From an uncultured Polaribacter sp. (lineage in GTDB: Bacteria; Bacteroidota; Bacteroidia; Flavobacteriales; Flavobacteriaceae), in the NCBI RefSeq assembly GCF_947497125.1, contig NZ_CANMFI010000002.1:98748-162747 (forward strand): 64,000 nucleotides of DNA. Direction: 5' to 3'. The first letter of the stretch is position 1; each line of letters begins with the position of its first letter. The translations under genes and the position numbers were made by a program. Below are positions 17,887 to 26,801 of the stretch, piece by piece. A model generated the notes under the pieces. The model saw only the letters and a program-made list of their open reading frames with translations. It did not search any database and was not told the DNA's origin.

Positions 17887-18315
17887 ATGAAAATGAAAAG
17901 AATACTAATTATTTGTGGGTTATTTACAATTATGGGTTGCACCAACAATGAAAATTTGAATAACTGCATACAATCGCTCCCTTTAAATATTACTACAGAC
18001 TTAAACAATCCTCAATTAATAAATGTTTTGGTGCCGGGTGGATATGTTTCACTTTCTGGCGGATCTAAAGGTATTTTATTAATGAATGTTAACGGAGATG
18101 ATTTTGTTGCTTATGACAAGCTTTGTCCGGCAGCGGATTGCAATACACCCATGGTTTTTGAAAGAGGTATTGTATTAAAATGTACTTGTGATGATAGCGA
18201 ATATGGAGTTGGTAGAGGTATTGGTGGCGCACCACAAACAGAGGGTTTTGTATGCCCAGCAATAGAGTATAATGTTACAAAAAGAGGCACTTCACTTCAA
18301 ATCACTAATTTTTAA
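17887..18315 (+). CDS. Rieske-like lipoprotein with cysteines instead of histidines
   Basis: 142 residues. Lipoprotein signal with lipobox IMGCTN. The mature part looks like a small Rieske-type beta fold, ending in GAPQTEGFVCPAIEYNV as Rieske domains do. At the cluster positions, however, it has LCPAADCNTP and LKCTCDDSEY rather than the CxH...CxxH ligands, so a normal 2Fe-2S Rieske cluster is unlikely. It could bind a different metal or form disulphides. Function unknown; exposed to the periplasm or outer membrane. Confidence 0.75.
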   Translation: MKMKRILIICGLFTIMGCTNNENLNNCIQSLPLNITTDLNNPQLINVLVPGGYVSLSGGSKGILLMNVNGDDFVAYDKLCPAADCNTPMVFERGIVLKCTCDDSEYGVGRGIGGAPQTEGFVCPAIEYNVTKRGTSLQITNF

Positions 18316-18338
18316 TAGCATACAAAATTTAAGTTGCT

Positions 18339-18346
18339 TATTTTTG
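18339..18346 (+). promoter_or_regulatory. -7 box of purK
   Basis: TATTTTTG, matching TAnnTTTG, 21 bases before the GTG start at 18368; it lies just after the end of the Rieske-like gene. Confidence 0.5.
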
Positions 18347-18367
18347 CCTAAACACAACTTATTTAAC

Positions 18368-19525
18368 GTGAAAAACTATTTTTCTTCAAATTTTAAACTT
18401 GGTATTCTTGGCGGTGGTCAACTTGGGAGAATGCTGTTAACAGAAACTCAAAAATTAGACATCTATACGGCTGTCTTAGATAATAATAAAAATGCTCCTT
18501 GTGCTGCTATTTGCAACACTTTTGTTGTTGGTGATTTATTAGATTTTGAAGCCGTTTACAACTTTGGTAAAACAGTAGATGTACTTACCATAGAAATAGA
18601 AAATGTAAATTTAGATGCTTTAGACAAATTAGAAAGTGAAGGACTTACCATTTACCCTAAGCCAAAAGATTTACGCATTATACAGAGTAAAGCAAGCCAG
18701 AAAAATTTTTATATCGAACATCAAATACCAACAGCTCCATTTTCTCATTATGGGTATTTAGAAGAGTTAATTCATTCTTTAGAAAACAACATTATTAGCT
18801 TTCCTTTTGTTTGGAAAGCGGCAAGATTTGGCTACGATGGTAACGGCGTAAAAATTGTTAGAAATAGTGAAGATTTGCAAAGTTTGCCAAATGTAGAATG
18901 TATTGCAGAAAAATTAATCCCTTTTAAAAACGAGTTGGCTGTAATTGTTGCCAGAAATACAAACGGACAAACAAAAACCTATCCTGTTGTAGAGATGGAA
19001 TTTCATCCGGAAGCCAACCAAGTAGAGTATGTTATTTGCCCTGCAAGAATAGATGCTAAAATTGCAAAACAAGCAAGAGAACTTGCACTAAAAGTTGTAA
19101 ATGATTTAGATTTTATTGGGTTATTAGCTGTAGAAATGTTTTTAACAGAAGATGATAAAATACTAGTAAATGAAGTAGCGCCAAGGCCACATAATTCTGG
19201 ACATTATTCTATAGAAGCTAGCTATACCAATCAGTTTGAACAACATTTAAGAAGTATTTTAAATATTCCTTTAGGTAGCACAGAAAGTACTGTTGCAGGT
19301 ATTATGGTAAACTTAGTTGGTGAAGAAGGTTTTTCTGGCGATGTAATCTATGAAAATATTGAAGAAATTTTAAAAATTGATGGAGTAACGCCTCACATTT
19401 ATGGTAAAAAAGAAACACGTCCTTTTCGTAAAATGGGACATGTAACTATTGTAAATAAAGACATAGAAGTTGCAAGAATAATTGCACAAAAAGTAAAAGA
19501 AACAATTAGAGTGATTACTGCGTAA
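18368..19525 (+). CDS. purK: 5-(carboxyamino)imidazole ribonucleotide synthase
   Basis: 386 residues from a GTG start. ATP-grasp enzyme that carboxylates AIR to N5-CAIR in purine synthesis. Motifs: KLGILGGGQLGRML, ENVNLDAL, FPFVWKAARFGYDGNGVKIV, ALKVVNDLDFIGLLAVEMFL and NEVAPRPHNSGHYSIE. The GTG at 18368 is favoured over the longer frame from 18272 because the latter overlaps the Rieske-like gene and the promoter; the conserved part starts a few residues after the GTG. Forms a pair with purE. Confidence 0.95.
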   Translation: MKNYFSSNFKLGILGGGQLGRMLLTETQKLDIYTAVLDNNKNAPCAAICNTFVVGDLLDFEAVYNFGKTVDVLTIEIENVNLDALDKLESEGLTIYPKPKDLRIIQSKASQKNFYIEHQIPTAPFSHYGYLEELIHSLENNIISFPFVWKAARFGYDGNGVKIVRNSEDLQSLPNVECIAEKLIPFKNELAVIVARNTNGQTKTYPVVEMEFHPEANQVEYVICPARIDAKIAKQARELALKVVNDLDFIGLLAVEMFLTEDDKILVNEVAPRPHNSGHYSIEASYTNQFEQHLRSILNIPLGSTESTVAGIMVNLVGEEGFSGDVIYENIEEILKIDGVTPHIYGKKETRPFRKMGHVTIVNKDIEVARIIAQKVKETIRVITA

Positions 19526-19605
19526 TTTCTTTAAAGCTGAACTAGATTCGGCTTCTAACAACCAATAAACAGATTCTGAAACAAATTTAGAACAAATACA
19601 AAATT

Positions 19606-20085
19606 ATGGTAGGAATAATAATGGGAAGCGATTCAGATCTTCCAATCATGCAAGAAGCAATTGATATTTTAGAAAGTTTTGACATTCAAATTGAAGTAGA
19701 CATTGTTTCTGCACACAGAACACCAGAAAAATTAGTTGACTATTCTAAAAATGCTCACAAACGCGGCGTAAAAGTGATTATCGCTGGCGCTGGTGGTGCT
19801 GCTCATTTACCAGGAATGGTGGCTTCTATGAGTCCGTTACCAATTATTGGAGTTCCTGTAAAAAGTAGAAATTCTATTGATGGCTGGGATTCTGTTCTTT
19901 CTATTTTACAAATGCCAGGCGGGGTTCCAGTGGCTACTGTTGCACTTGATGGCGCTAAAAATGCAGGAATTTTAGCAGCCCAAATTATTGGTGCTTCAGA
20001 CAAGTGTGTTTTAGACAAAATTATTACATACAAAGAAGGCTTAAAATTAAAAGTTGAACAAGCTTCTGAACGCGTAAGAAAATAA
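19606..20085 (+). CDS. purE: N5-CAIR mutase (PurE)
   Basis: 159 residues. Moves the carboxyl group of N5-CAIR to give CAIR, the step after PurK. Motifs: VGIIMGSDSDLPIM, VDIVSAHRTPEKL, IIAGAGGAAHLPGMVAS and GVPVKS, GWDSVLSILQMPGGVPVATVA. Bacterial class I PurE. Lies 80 bases downstream of purK. Confidence 0.97.
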   Translation: MVGIIMGSDSDLPIMQEAIDILESFDIQIEVDIVSAHRTPEKLVDYSKNAHKRGVKVIIAGAGGAAHLPGMVASMSPLPIIGVPVKSRNSIDGWDSVLSILQMPGGVPVATVALDGAKNAGILAAQIIGASDKCVLDKIITYKEGLKLKVEQASERVRK

Positions 20086-20096
20086 TTTTTGCCTTC

Positions 20097-20141
20097 TCGA
20101 GCGCAGTCGAGAGAAACTCTTTAGATTTCGACTGCGCTCGA
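20097..20141. repeat. Inverted pair of TCGA-palindrome repeats
   Basis: TCGAGCGCAGTCGA (20097-20110) and its exact reverse complement TCGACTGCGCTCGA (20128-20141) flank 17 bases, so they can pair as a 14-bp hairpin. The same 14-mer occurs once more, inside leuS (41134-41147). GC content is far above the surroundings. Confidence 0.85.
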
Positions 20142-20160
20142 TCTGAAAACAATAAAAAAT

Positions 20161-22176
20161 ATGAATCCACTTTTACAAGATTTTAATACAGCACCTTTTT
20201 CTAAAATTAAGAATGCAGATTACAAACCTGCGATTCTAAAAGCAATTGAAATTGCCAAAGAAGAAATTACTGCAATCATTTCAAATCCAGAAACTCCAAC
20301 TTTTAAAAACACCACAGTTGCTTTAGATTTTACTGGTGAAAAAATGGGACGTATCAATAGTATTTTCTTCAACTTAAATGCTGCTGAAACCAATGAAGAA
20401 ATGCAAAAAATTGCACAAGAAGTTTCGCCTTGGTTAAGTGAATTTAAGAATGATATGATTTTAAACGAAGCCTTATTTAAAAGAGTAAAGGCTGTTTATA
20501 ATCTAAGAGAAACGCTAACATTATCTTTAGAAGAAAGCATGTTGCTAGAAAAGCAGTACAAGGGTTTTGCTAGAAACGGTGCCAATTTAAATGAAGAAGA
20601 CAAATTAAAATTACGTAAAATAGACACAGAACTTTCTAAACTTTCGTTACAATTTGGCGAAAATGTATTGGCAGAAACCAATGCTTTTGAAATGCATTTA
20701 ACCAATGAAAGTGATGTTGCTGGTTTGCCAGATTCTGCTAAAGAAGCAGCAAAACAAGTTGCAAAAGAAAAAAATAAAGAAGGGTATATTTTTACATTAG
20801 ATTACCCAAGCTACATTCCGTTTTTAACCTATGCAGACAACAGAGAGTTGCGTAAAAAAATGGCAATTGCTGCTGGAAAAAAAGCATTTCAAGACACAAA
20901 GTTTAACAACGAGCAAGTTGTTTTAGAGATTGTGAATCTACGTCATCAAAGAGCCAATTTACTGGGTTATAAAACACATGCTCATTTTGTGTTAGAAGAA
21001 CGCATGGCAGAAACTCCAGAAAAAGTAATTTCGTTTTCAAATGATCTATTAGCAAAGGCTAAACCTGCTGCTATAAAAGAGTTTAACGAACTAGAAGCAT
21101 ATGCAAAAAAGCTAGACAATATTGATCAATTGCAAAAATGGGACGGTGCGTATTACGCAGAAAAGCTAAAGAAAGAACGTTTTAACTTAGATCAAGAAAT
21201 TCTAAAACCTTATTTTAAGTTAGAAAATGTTATTCAGGGTGTTTTTACCATCGCAACAAAATTATACGATTTACAATTTGAAGAAATTGCTACAATTGAA
21301 AAATACCACGAAGATGTAAAAACATACAACGTTACCGATACAAATGGCAAGTTTATTGCTGTTTTTTATGCTGATTTTCATCCAAGGAAAGGAAAAAGAA
21401 ATGGTGCTTGGATGACCAGCTACAAACCACAACAAATAAAAGACGGAACCAACGAGAGACCACATGTTTCTATTGTATGTAATTTTACAAAACCAACCGA
21501 AACAAAACCATCTTTACTAACCTTTAACGAGGTTACCACCTTGTTTCATGAGTTTGGGCATGCGCTACACGGAATGTTAGCCAACACAACTTACAACAGT
21601 TTGTCTGGCACTTCTGTTTCTTGGGATTTTGTAGAATTACCAAGTCAGGTTTTAGAGAATTGGTGTTACGAAAAAGAAGCATTAGAATTGTTTGCAAAAC
21701 ATTATGAAACTGGCGAAGTTATTCCGATGGAATATGTTGAAAAAATTAAAGAATCTGCTAGTTTTCATGAAGGCATGCAAACGCTACGTCAACTAAGTTT
21801 TGGCTTGTTAGACATGCAATGGCACGGGCAAGATCCATCAGAAATAAAATCTGTAAAAGAATTTGAAAACAAGGCTTTTGCTGAAACTAAACTATACCCA
21901 GATGTAGCAGAAAACTGTATGAGTACAGCTTTTTCTCACATTTTTCAGGGAGGCTATTCTGCTGGATATTATTCTTATAAATGGGCAGAAGTTTTAGATG
22001 CAGATGCTTTTGAATATTTCTTAGAAAAAGGAATTTTTAACAAAGAAGTTGCCACAAAATTTAAAGAAAATGTATTGTCTAAAGGCGGAACGCAAAAACC
22101 TATGGAATTGTACAAGCGTTTTAGAGGACAAGAGCCAAAACCAGATGCATTATTAAAACGCGCGGGGTTACTCTAA
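20161..22176 (+). CDS. M3 family metallopeptidase (Dcp / oligopeptidase A type)
   Basis: 671 residues. Zinc peptidase with the active site FHEFGHALHGML (two zinc His and the catalytic Glu) and the third ligand in the downstream Glu of the VELPSQVLENW region. The N-terminal helical half and the C-terminal SHIFQGGYSAGYYSYKWAEVL region, which binds substrate, are complete. Degrades short peptides or trims dipeptides. No signal peptide, so probably cytosolic. The TCGA repeat hairpin lies directly upstream. Confidence 0.95.
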   Translation: MNPLLQDFNTAPFSKIKNADYKPAILKAIEIAKEEITAIISNPETPTFKNTTVALDFTGEKMGRINSIFFNLNAAETNEEMQKIAQEVSPWLSEFKNDMILNEALFKRVKAVYNLRETLTLSLEESMLLEKQYKGFARNGANLNEEDKLKLRKIDTELSKLSLQFGENVLAETNAFEMHLTNESDVAGLPDSAKEAAKQVAKEKNKEGYIFTLDYPSYIPFLTYADNRELRKKMAIAAGKKAFQDTKFNNEQVVLEIVNLRHQRANLLGYKTHAHFVLEERMAETPEKVISFSNDLLAKAKPAAIKEFNELEAYAKKLDNIDQLQKWDGAYYAEKLKKERFNLDQEILKPYFKLENVIQGVFTIATKLYDLQFEEIATIEKYHEDVKTYNVTDTNGKFIAVFYADFHPRKGKRNGAWMTSYKPQQIKDGTNERPHVSIVCNFTKPTETKPSLLTFNEVTTLFHEFGHALHGMLANTTYNSLSGTSVSWDFVELPSQVLENWCYEKEALELFAKHYETGEVIPMEYVEKIKESASFHEGMQTLRQLSFGLLDMQWHGQDPSEIKSVKEFENKAFAETKLYPDVAENCMSTAFSHIFQGGYSAGYYSYKWAEVLDADAFEYFLEKGIFNKEVATKFKENVLSKGGTQKPMELYKRFRGQEPKPDALLKRAGLL

Positions 22177-22226
22177 TAGTAAAAAACGAGGTATTAAAAC
22201 GAACTTTTGAATTTAAAATTAAACGT

Positions 22227-23447
22227 ATGAAAAATAAATTATTACTCATTATTTTTCTTATAATTCATTGCAGTTTTTTTGCCCAAGTACGTGTTTTTGG
22301 AACTGTAAAAACAACAAGTAATGTTCCGTTAGAAGGTGCAGCGGTGTATTTTAACAATACAATGATAGGAACAACAACCAATGCAGAAGGAAAATTCTCA
22401 TTAATTGTTACAGAAAAGAAACAGCAGTTAATTGTCTCTTTTTTAGGTTATACCACCACCACTTATACGTTAGAAGCAAAAAACCACAAACAGAAACTTC
22501 TTTTTATTCTTGAAGAAGAAGAAAATATGTTAGATGAAATTGTCATTCAAAAAACGAAGTACAATCAATATTGGAAACATAATCTAGAAACTTTTAAAAG
22601 AGAGTTTATAGGGTTGACGACTCTTTCTAAAACATGTAAAATTTTAAACCCAAAAGTACTGCATTTTAATTATGATGCCTCTAAAAATATATTGACGGCA
22701 ACAGCCAGAGAACCGCTTAAAATTGAACACAAAGGCTTGGGATATTTAATAATTTACGACCTTGTTAGTTTTATAAGAGAAGGCAACTATGTATCTTATC
22801 TTGGATATACACAATACAGAAAATTAAAAGGAAATAAAAGAACAGAAAAACGCTGGCAAGAGAACAGACTACTAACCTACAATGGCTCTCCTTTTCATTT
22901 TTACAAAGCAGCTATAAATCATCAGCTAAAAGAAGAAGGATTTAATGTAGCGCTTTTTAAAAGAGTTTTTAATAAAAATAGACCCTCTGAAAAAGACATA
23001 CGAGCAGCAAGAAGTTTGATAAGAAGTCATAGAAAAAACAACCAAACAGAAAAGGTTTTAAAAATTTCATCAAAAGAAATTGATACTGCTTATGCAATCT
23101 TAAAAAAAGCAAAATTACCCAAGTTTAAAGACTTTGCCTACCAACAAAATAGTACACACGATTCTATTATCAGTCTAAAAAATAACAGTATTTACTTAGA
23201 TTTTAAAGATAATTTAAGCGTTGTATATAATAGAGAAAAAGAAGAAAAAGGGTATCTTTTAAGAACTCCTTTTAGCAAAAGAAAAGATGCTAACTTTCAA
23301 CATTCTTATATAATACCCTCTACACTACCGAGTCAATTGAGTGAAAAAGGAATTTTAGTAAATCCGTTAGATGTGATTTATGAGGGTTATTGGTCTTTCG
23401 AAAAGTTTGCCAATTCGCTGCCATTAGACTACAGCCCAAACAAATAA
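22227..23447 (+). CDS. Carboxypeptidase-like regulatory domain protein (periplasmic/outer membrane)
   Basis: 406 residues. Signal peptide (LLLIIFLIIHCSFFAQ), then a CarboxypepD_reg-like beta sandwich at about 20-105 (VRVFGTVKTTSNVPLEGAAV, GTTTNAEGKFSLIV, FLGYTTTTYTL). The remaining 300 residues are not recognised and are rich in Lys/Arg and aromatic residues. Similar proteins are common in flavobacteria; function unknown. Located 50 bases after the M3 peptidase. Confidence 0.75.
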   Translation: MKNKLLLIIFLIIHCSFFAQVRVFGTVKTTSNVPLEGAAVYFNNTMIGTTTNAEGKFSLIVTEKKQQLIVSFLGYTTTTYTLEAKNHKQKLLFILEEEENMLDEIVIQKTKYNQYWKHNLETFKREFIGLTTLSKTCKILNPKVLHFNYDASKNILTATAREPLKIEHKGLGYLIIYDLVSFIREGNYVSYLGYTQYRKLKGNKRTEKRWQENRLLTYNGSPFHFYKAAINHQLKEEGFNVALFKRVFNKNRPSEKDIRAARSLIRSHRKNNQTEKVLKISSKEIDTAYAILKKAKLPKFKDFAYQQNSTHDSIISLKNNSIYLDFKDNLSVVYNREKEEKGYLLRTPFSKRKDANFQHSYIIPSTLPSQLSEKGILVNPLDVIYEGYWSFEKFANSLPLDYSPNK

Positions 23448-23456
23448 CATAAATGG

Positions 23457-24695
23457 CTAAGAATTTTTAACCTCTATCCATTTACTCATATATTTTGTTG
23501 CTTGTAAAGTGTGATGTTGCAATAAGCTACCCATAAAATTATGCAATCTATGTGTTTTTAAATCCCTAATTGTCTCATTAATTTTATGAATAAAAAGAGG
23601 TTGTATTTTTTCTTTGTCATAAATCTGATCAATTATTTTAACTCCATTTTCTTGAGACAGTTGCCAAGTTTGTTCATCAGAATACAATTGAATAGCGCGT
23701 TCAGAAAATTGTTTAAAATTATCTTCAACAAAACCATTCCAAGGCAAAGCACCAGACATTCCTTCTGCACCAATTGATGAGGTTACACTAGGTGTACCGC
23801 ACAACATTGCTTCTGTCAATTTTCCTTTTATTCCTGCTCCAAAACGCAAAGGAGCTAGAACAGCTTTTGCTTTTTCAACTACCTCTGCTGCATCTTCTGC
23901 AAATCCTTTTATTAAAAATCCTTCTTTTTTATGATGTAATTCATTTATTTGTTGGGTAGCATAAGCGCCATAAACATGCATTTCTGCTTCTGGTAATCTT
24001 GTTTTAATAAGAGGCCAAATTTCTTTTTTTAAAGTTAAAACTGCATCTACGTTTGGTTGATGAAAAAAATTACCAATAAAAACAAAGTGAGCTCTTTCTT
24101 TAAACGACAACCATTTGTTTTGATGAGCAGTGTCAATTTTATCTAACAGAAAAGGTAAATAACAAAGAATTTTATCATCAATTTTAAAAACCTCTTTTAA
24201 AAGATTCATTTCAAAAGTTGAGATAATAAGAGTTGTATCACATCTTAAAATAGCGGCAATTTCTCTTTTAGCATCCTTAAATCCTAACAACTCCTGTTTG
24301 TTAAACGCTTCTTTTTTCTTTAACTGTTGCTGTCTAAATTTTCTTAAAAAATGTAAGTCTTCAGTGTCTAAAACACGAAGTGCTGATGGACAATTTTCTG
24401 CAACTCGCCAACCAAATTGTTCTTCAATCATAAAACGATCAAACATAACTATGGTAGGTTGCAACTCTTTTATAAATACATCAAAAGAACTGTCATTTAA
24501 AGCAATAACAGTTTCTTTTACACCTATAGATGTTAGGTTAAAAGCATTCTCTGGCTTATTAGCAGCACATGCAAAAGTTACGTTGTAATCTTGTTTTAAA
24601 AATAGGTTAATTAACTGCAACATTCTACTACCAGCAGCAGAAGAGTTAGGTGCAACCCAAACATAACCAACTATTAAAACATGCAACTTACTCAA
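23457..24695 (-). CDS. Glycosyltransferase (GT4-like)
   Basis: 412 residues, GT-B fold. The N-terminal half opens with HVLIVGYVWVAPNSSAAGSRML; the C-terminal nucleotide-sugar domain has FVFIGNFFHQPNVDAV and the donor-binding stretch VLAPLRFGAGIKGKLTEAMLCGTPSVTSSIGAEGM. The acceptor and sugar are unknown. Its start overlaps the end of the haem-binding gene by 8 bases, so the two are cotranscribed and probably translationally coupled. Confidence 0.87.
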   Translation of the reverse strand: MSKLHVLIVGYVWVAPNSSAAGSRMLQLINLFLKQDYNVTFACAANKPENAFNLTSIGVKETVIALNDSSFDVFIKELQPTIVMFDRFMIEEQFGWRVAENCPSALRVLDTEDLHFLRKFRQQQLKKKEAFNKQELLGFKDAKREIAAILRCDTTLIISTFEMNLLKEVFKIDDKILCYLPFLLDKIDTAHQNKWLSFKERAHFVFIGNFFHQPNVDAVLTLKKEIWPLIKTRLPEAEMHVYGAYATQQINELHHKKEGFLIKGFAEDAAEVVEKAKAVLAPLRFGAGIKGKLTEAMLCGTPSVTSSIGAEGMSGALPWNGFVEDNFKQFSERAIQLYSDEQTWQLSQENGVKIIDQIYDKEKIQPLFIHKINETIRDLKTHRLHNFMGSLLQHHTLQATKYMSKWIEVKNS

Positions 24696-25170
24696 CTATT
24701 GTAGCGTTCATTTGTTGTTTGTAATCTGCTTGTGTTTTTTTTGCCCAATCAACTACAGCAGTTATTTGTGCAGGTGTTAAATTTGCATCAGAATGAGTAA
24801 GTGTATAAGATTTTAAAGGCATTTCTCCTTCTTCAACCTCTTCATGTAATTCATCCATTTTATGCTCTTTTCTCTTTAACGAATAGCTGTCCCAAGTAGA
24901 AAAGTTTAAGTGTTTTTTACCATCTTTAACATGGCTCTCTAACCAAAAATTAACCGGTGTAATATTATTATACCAAGGATAATTTGTTTTATTAGAATGA
25001 CAATCGAAACAACTTTCTTTTAAAACTTTAAGCACTTCTTCTGACGGATTTGTTTCGGCTATAAAAGCAATTGTAGACGTTATTTCTCCTTCATTTTTAA
25101 CAGGGCTAAAAAATTGAGCAATTATAAATACAACTCCTAAAACCCAACCGATCTTTTTGGCTATTTTCAT
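24688..25170 (-). CDS. Haem-binding domain protein (single CXXCH)
   Basis: 160 residues. An N-terminal membrane anchor/signal (IGWVLGVVFIIAQFF), then the Haem_bd pattern ESCFDCHSNKTNYPWYNNITPVNFWLESHV, with one CXXCH for covalent haem c. C-terminal part LTHSDANLTPAQITAVVDWAKKTQ resembles a cytochrome c helix. Likely periplasmic redox or haem-sensing protein. Coupled to the glycosyltransferase gene downstream by an 8-base overlap. Confidence 0.88.
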   Translation of the reverse strand: MKIAKKIGWVLGVVFIIAQFFSPVKNEGEITSTIAFIAETNPSEEVLKVLKESCFDCHSNKTNYPWYNNITPVNFWLESHVKDGKKHLNFSTWDSYSLKRKEHKMDELHEEVEEGEMPLKSYTLTHSDANLTPAQITAVVDWAKKTQADYKQQMNATIVE

Positions 25171-25239
25171 TTGATGATATTTTAAGTATTAAAGAATGTA
25201 AATCTAGTTAATTCTCTTATAATTCTCTAAAAATATATG

Positions 25240-25247
25240 TATTTTTG
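25240..25247 (+). promoter_or_regulatory. -7 box of lpdA
   Basis: TATTTTTG, matching TAnnTTTG, 20 bases before the lpdA ATG. Confidence 0.5.
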
Positions 25248-25267
25248 TATTTCAAAAATTAAGTACA

Positions 25268-26668
25268 ATGAAATACGACATCATCGTTATTGGTTCTGGT
25301 CCTGGTGGATATATTGCCGCAGTTAGAGCCTCTCAATTAGGAAAAAAGGTAGCAATTATTGAAAAATACTCAACACTAGGAGGCACTTGCTTAAACGTTG
25401 GCTGCATTCCTTCTAAAGCTTTATTAGACTCTTCTCATCATTTTTATGATGCCGTTACTCACTTTGAAGAGCATGGTATTTCTGTTGAAAATCCAACGTT
25501 CGATTTTAGCAAAATGATTGATAGAAAGGCGAAAGTAGTAGAAACTACTACTGGCGGAATTAAGTACTTAATGGACAAAAACAATATTGATGTTTTTGAA
25601 GGTTTGGGGTCTTTTGAAGATACCACTCATGTAAAAATAACAAAAAACGATGGTTCATCAGAAATAATTGAAGGTACCAACACTATAATTGCAACAGGTT
25701 CTAAACCTGCAAATTTGCCTTTTATTTCTTTAGATAAAGAGCGTGTAATTACCTCTACAGAAGCTTTAAAATTACCTGAAGTACCCAAACATTTAATTGT
25801 TATTGGTGGTGGTGTTATTGGCTTAGAACTTGGGTCTGTTTACAAAAGATTAGGAGCAGATGTTACTGTTGTAGAATATGCTAATAAGATTACACCTAGC
25901 ATGGATGCAGACGTTTCTAAAGAACTTCAAAAAGTATTAAAAAAACAAGGAATTAAATTTGCCACAAACCACTGTGTAAAATCAGTAGAAAGAAATGGTA
26001 ATGAAATTACTGTAAAAGCAACCAACAAAAAAGAGGAGTTAATTGAGTTTAAAGGAGATTACTGTTTAGTTGCTGTTGGTAGAAAAGCGTACACAGCTGG
26101 CTTAGGTTTAGAAAAAATTGGTGTAGAAGTAAATGAACGTGGGCAAGTAACTACTAACGAACACTTACAGACAAATATTTCTAATATTTATGCTATTGGT
26201 GATGTTGTAAAAGGTGCAATGCTAGCTCACAAAGCAGAAGAAGAAGGAGTTGTTGTTGCAGAATATTTAGCAGGCGAAAAGCCACATATTAACTACAATT
26301 TAATTCCGGGTATAGTTTATACTTGGCCAGAAGTTGCTGCTGTTGGTAAAACAGAAGAAGAACTAAAGGAGGCTAAAATAGATTATAAAGCCGGTAAATT
26401 CTCTATGAGAGCTTTAGGTAGATCTAGAGCTAGTGGAGATACAGATGGTTTTGTGAAAGTATTAGCAGATAAAAATACCGATGAAATTTTAGGAGTTCAT
26501 ATGGTAGGTGCACGTGTTGCCGATTTAATTATGGAAGCTGCTGTTGCCATGGAATATAGAGCCTCTGCAGAAGATTTAGCAAGAATTTGTCATGGTCATC
26601 CAACCTATTCAGAAGCTGTTAAAGAAGCTGCTAAAGCTGCATGGGATGGCAAACCTTTAAATGCATAA
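25268..26668 (+). CDS. lpdA: Dihydrolipoyl dehydrogenase (E3)
   Basis: 466 residues. FAD flavoenzyme that reoxidises lipoamide in pyruvate, 2-oxoglutarate and branched-chain dehydrogenase complexes. FAD motif DIIVIGSGPGGYIAA, redox-active disulphide GGTCLNVGCIPSKALL, NAD motif IVIGGGVIGLELGS, second FAD motif NIYAIGDVVKGAMLAHKAEEEG, and the catalytic His in CHGHPTYSEAV at the C terminus. No E1 or E2 gene is adjacent. A terminator follows. Confidence 0.97.
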   Translation: MKYDIIVIGSGPGGYIAAVRASQLGKKVAIIEKYSTLGGTCLNVGCIPSKALLDSSHHFYDAVTHFEEHGISVENPTFDFSKMIDRKAKVVETTTGGIKYLMDKNNIDVFEGLGSFEDTTHVKITKNDGSSEIIEGTNTIIATGSKPANLPFISLDKERVITSTEALKLPEVPKHLIVIGGGVIGLELGSVYKRLGADVTVVEYANKITPSMDADVSKELQKVLKKQGIKFATNHCVKSVERNGNEITVKATNKKEELIEFKGDYCLVAVGRKAYTAGLGLEKIGVEVNERGQVTTNEHLQTNISNIYAIGDVVKGAMLAHKAEEEGVVVAEYLAGEKPHINYNLIPGIVYTWPEVAAVGKTEEELKEAKIDYKAGKFSMRALGRSRASGDTDGFVKVLADKNTDEILGVHMVGARVADLIMEAAVAMEYRASAEDLARICHGHPTYSEAVKEAAKAAWDGKPLNA

Positions 26669-26691
26669 TACTATTTAAAATAGTAATTTTT

Positions 26692-26724
26692 AAACCTCAT
26701 AGAAAAAATTCTGTGAGGTTTTTA
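26692..26724 (+). terminator. Intrinsic terminator after lpdA
   Basis: AAACCTCA (26692-26699) pairs with TGAGGTTT (26714-26721); inner AGAA/TTCT pairing extends the stem. A T-run ends the structure. Confidence 0.85.
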
Positions 26725-26784
26725 TTTGTAAAAATAAATAACGAATCTTGATTAAAAATAAAGCAATCTATACAATAAGTATTG

Positions 26785-26792
26785 TATTTTTG
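26785..26792 (+). promoter_or_regulatory. -7 box of pabB
   Basis: TATTTTTG, matching TAnnTTTG, 9 bases before the pabB ATG; the leader would be only a few bases. Confidence 0.5.
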
Positions 26793-26801
26793 AAGTAAGA
26801 T

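Noticed and set aside
18272..18368. Longer N terminus for PurK
   Set aside because: It would overlap the Rieske-like gene and the promoter; the conserved protein starts just after the GTG at 18368.
25170..25268. Possible riboswitch or regulatory RNA before lpdA
   Set aside because: The region is AT-rich with no stable conserved structure and the promoter leaves a leader of only about 15 bases.
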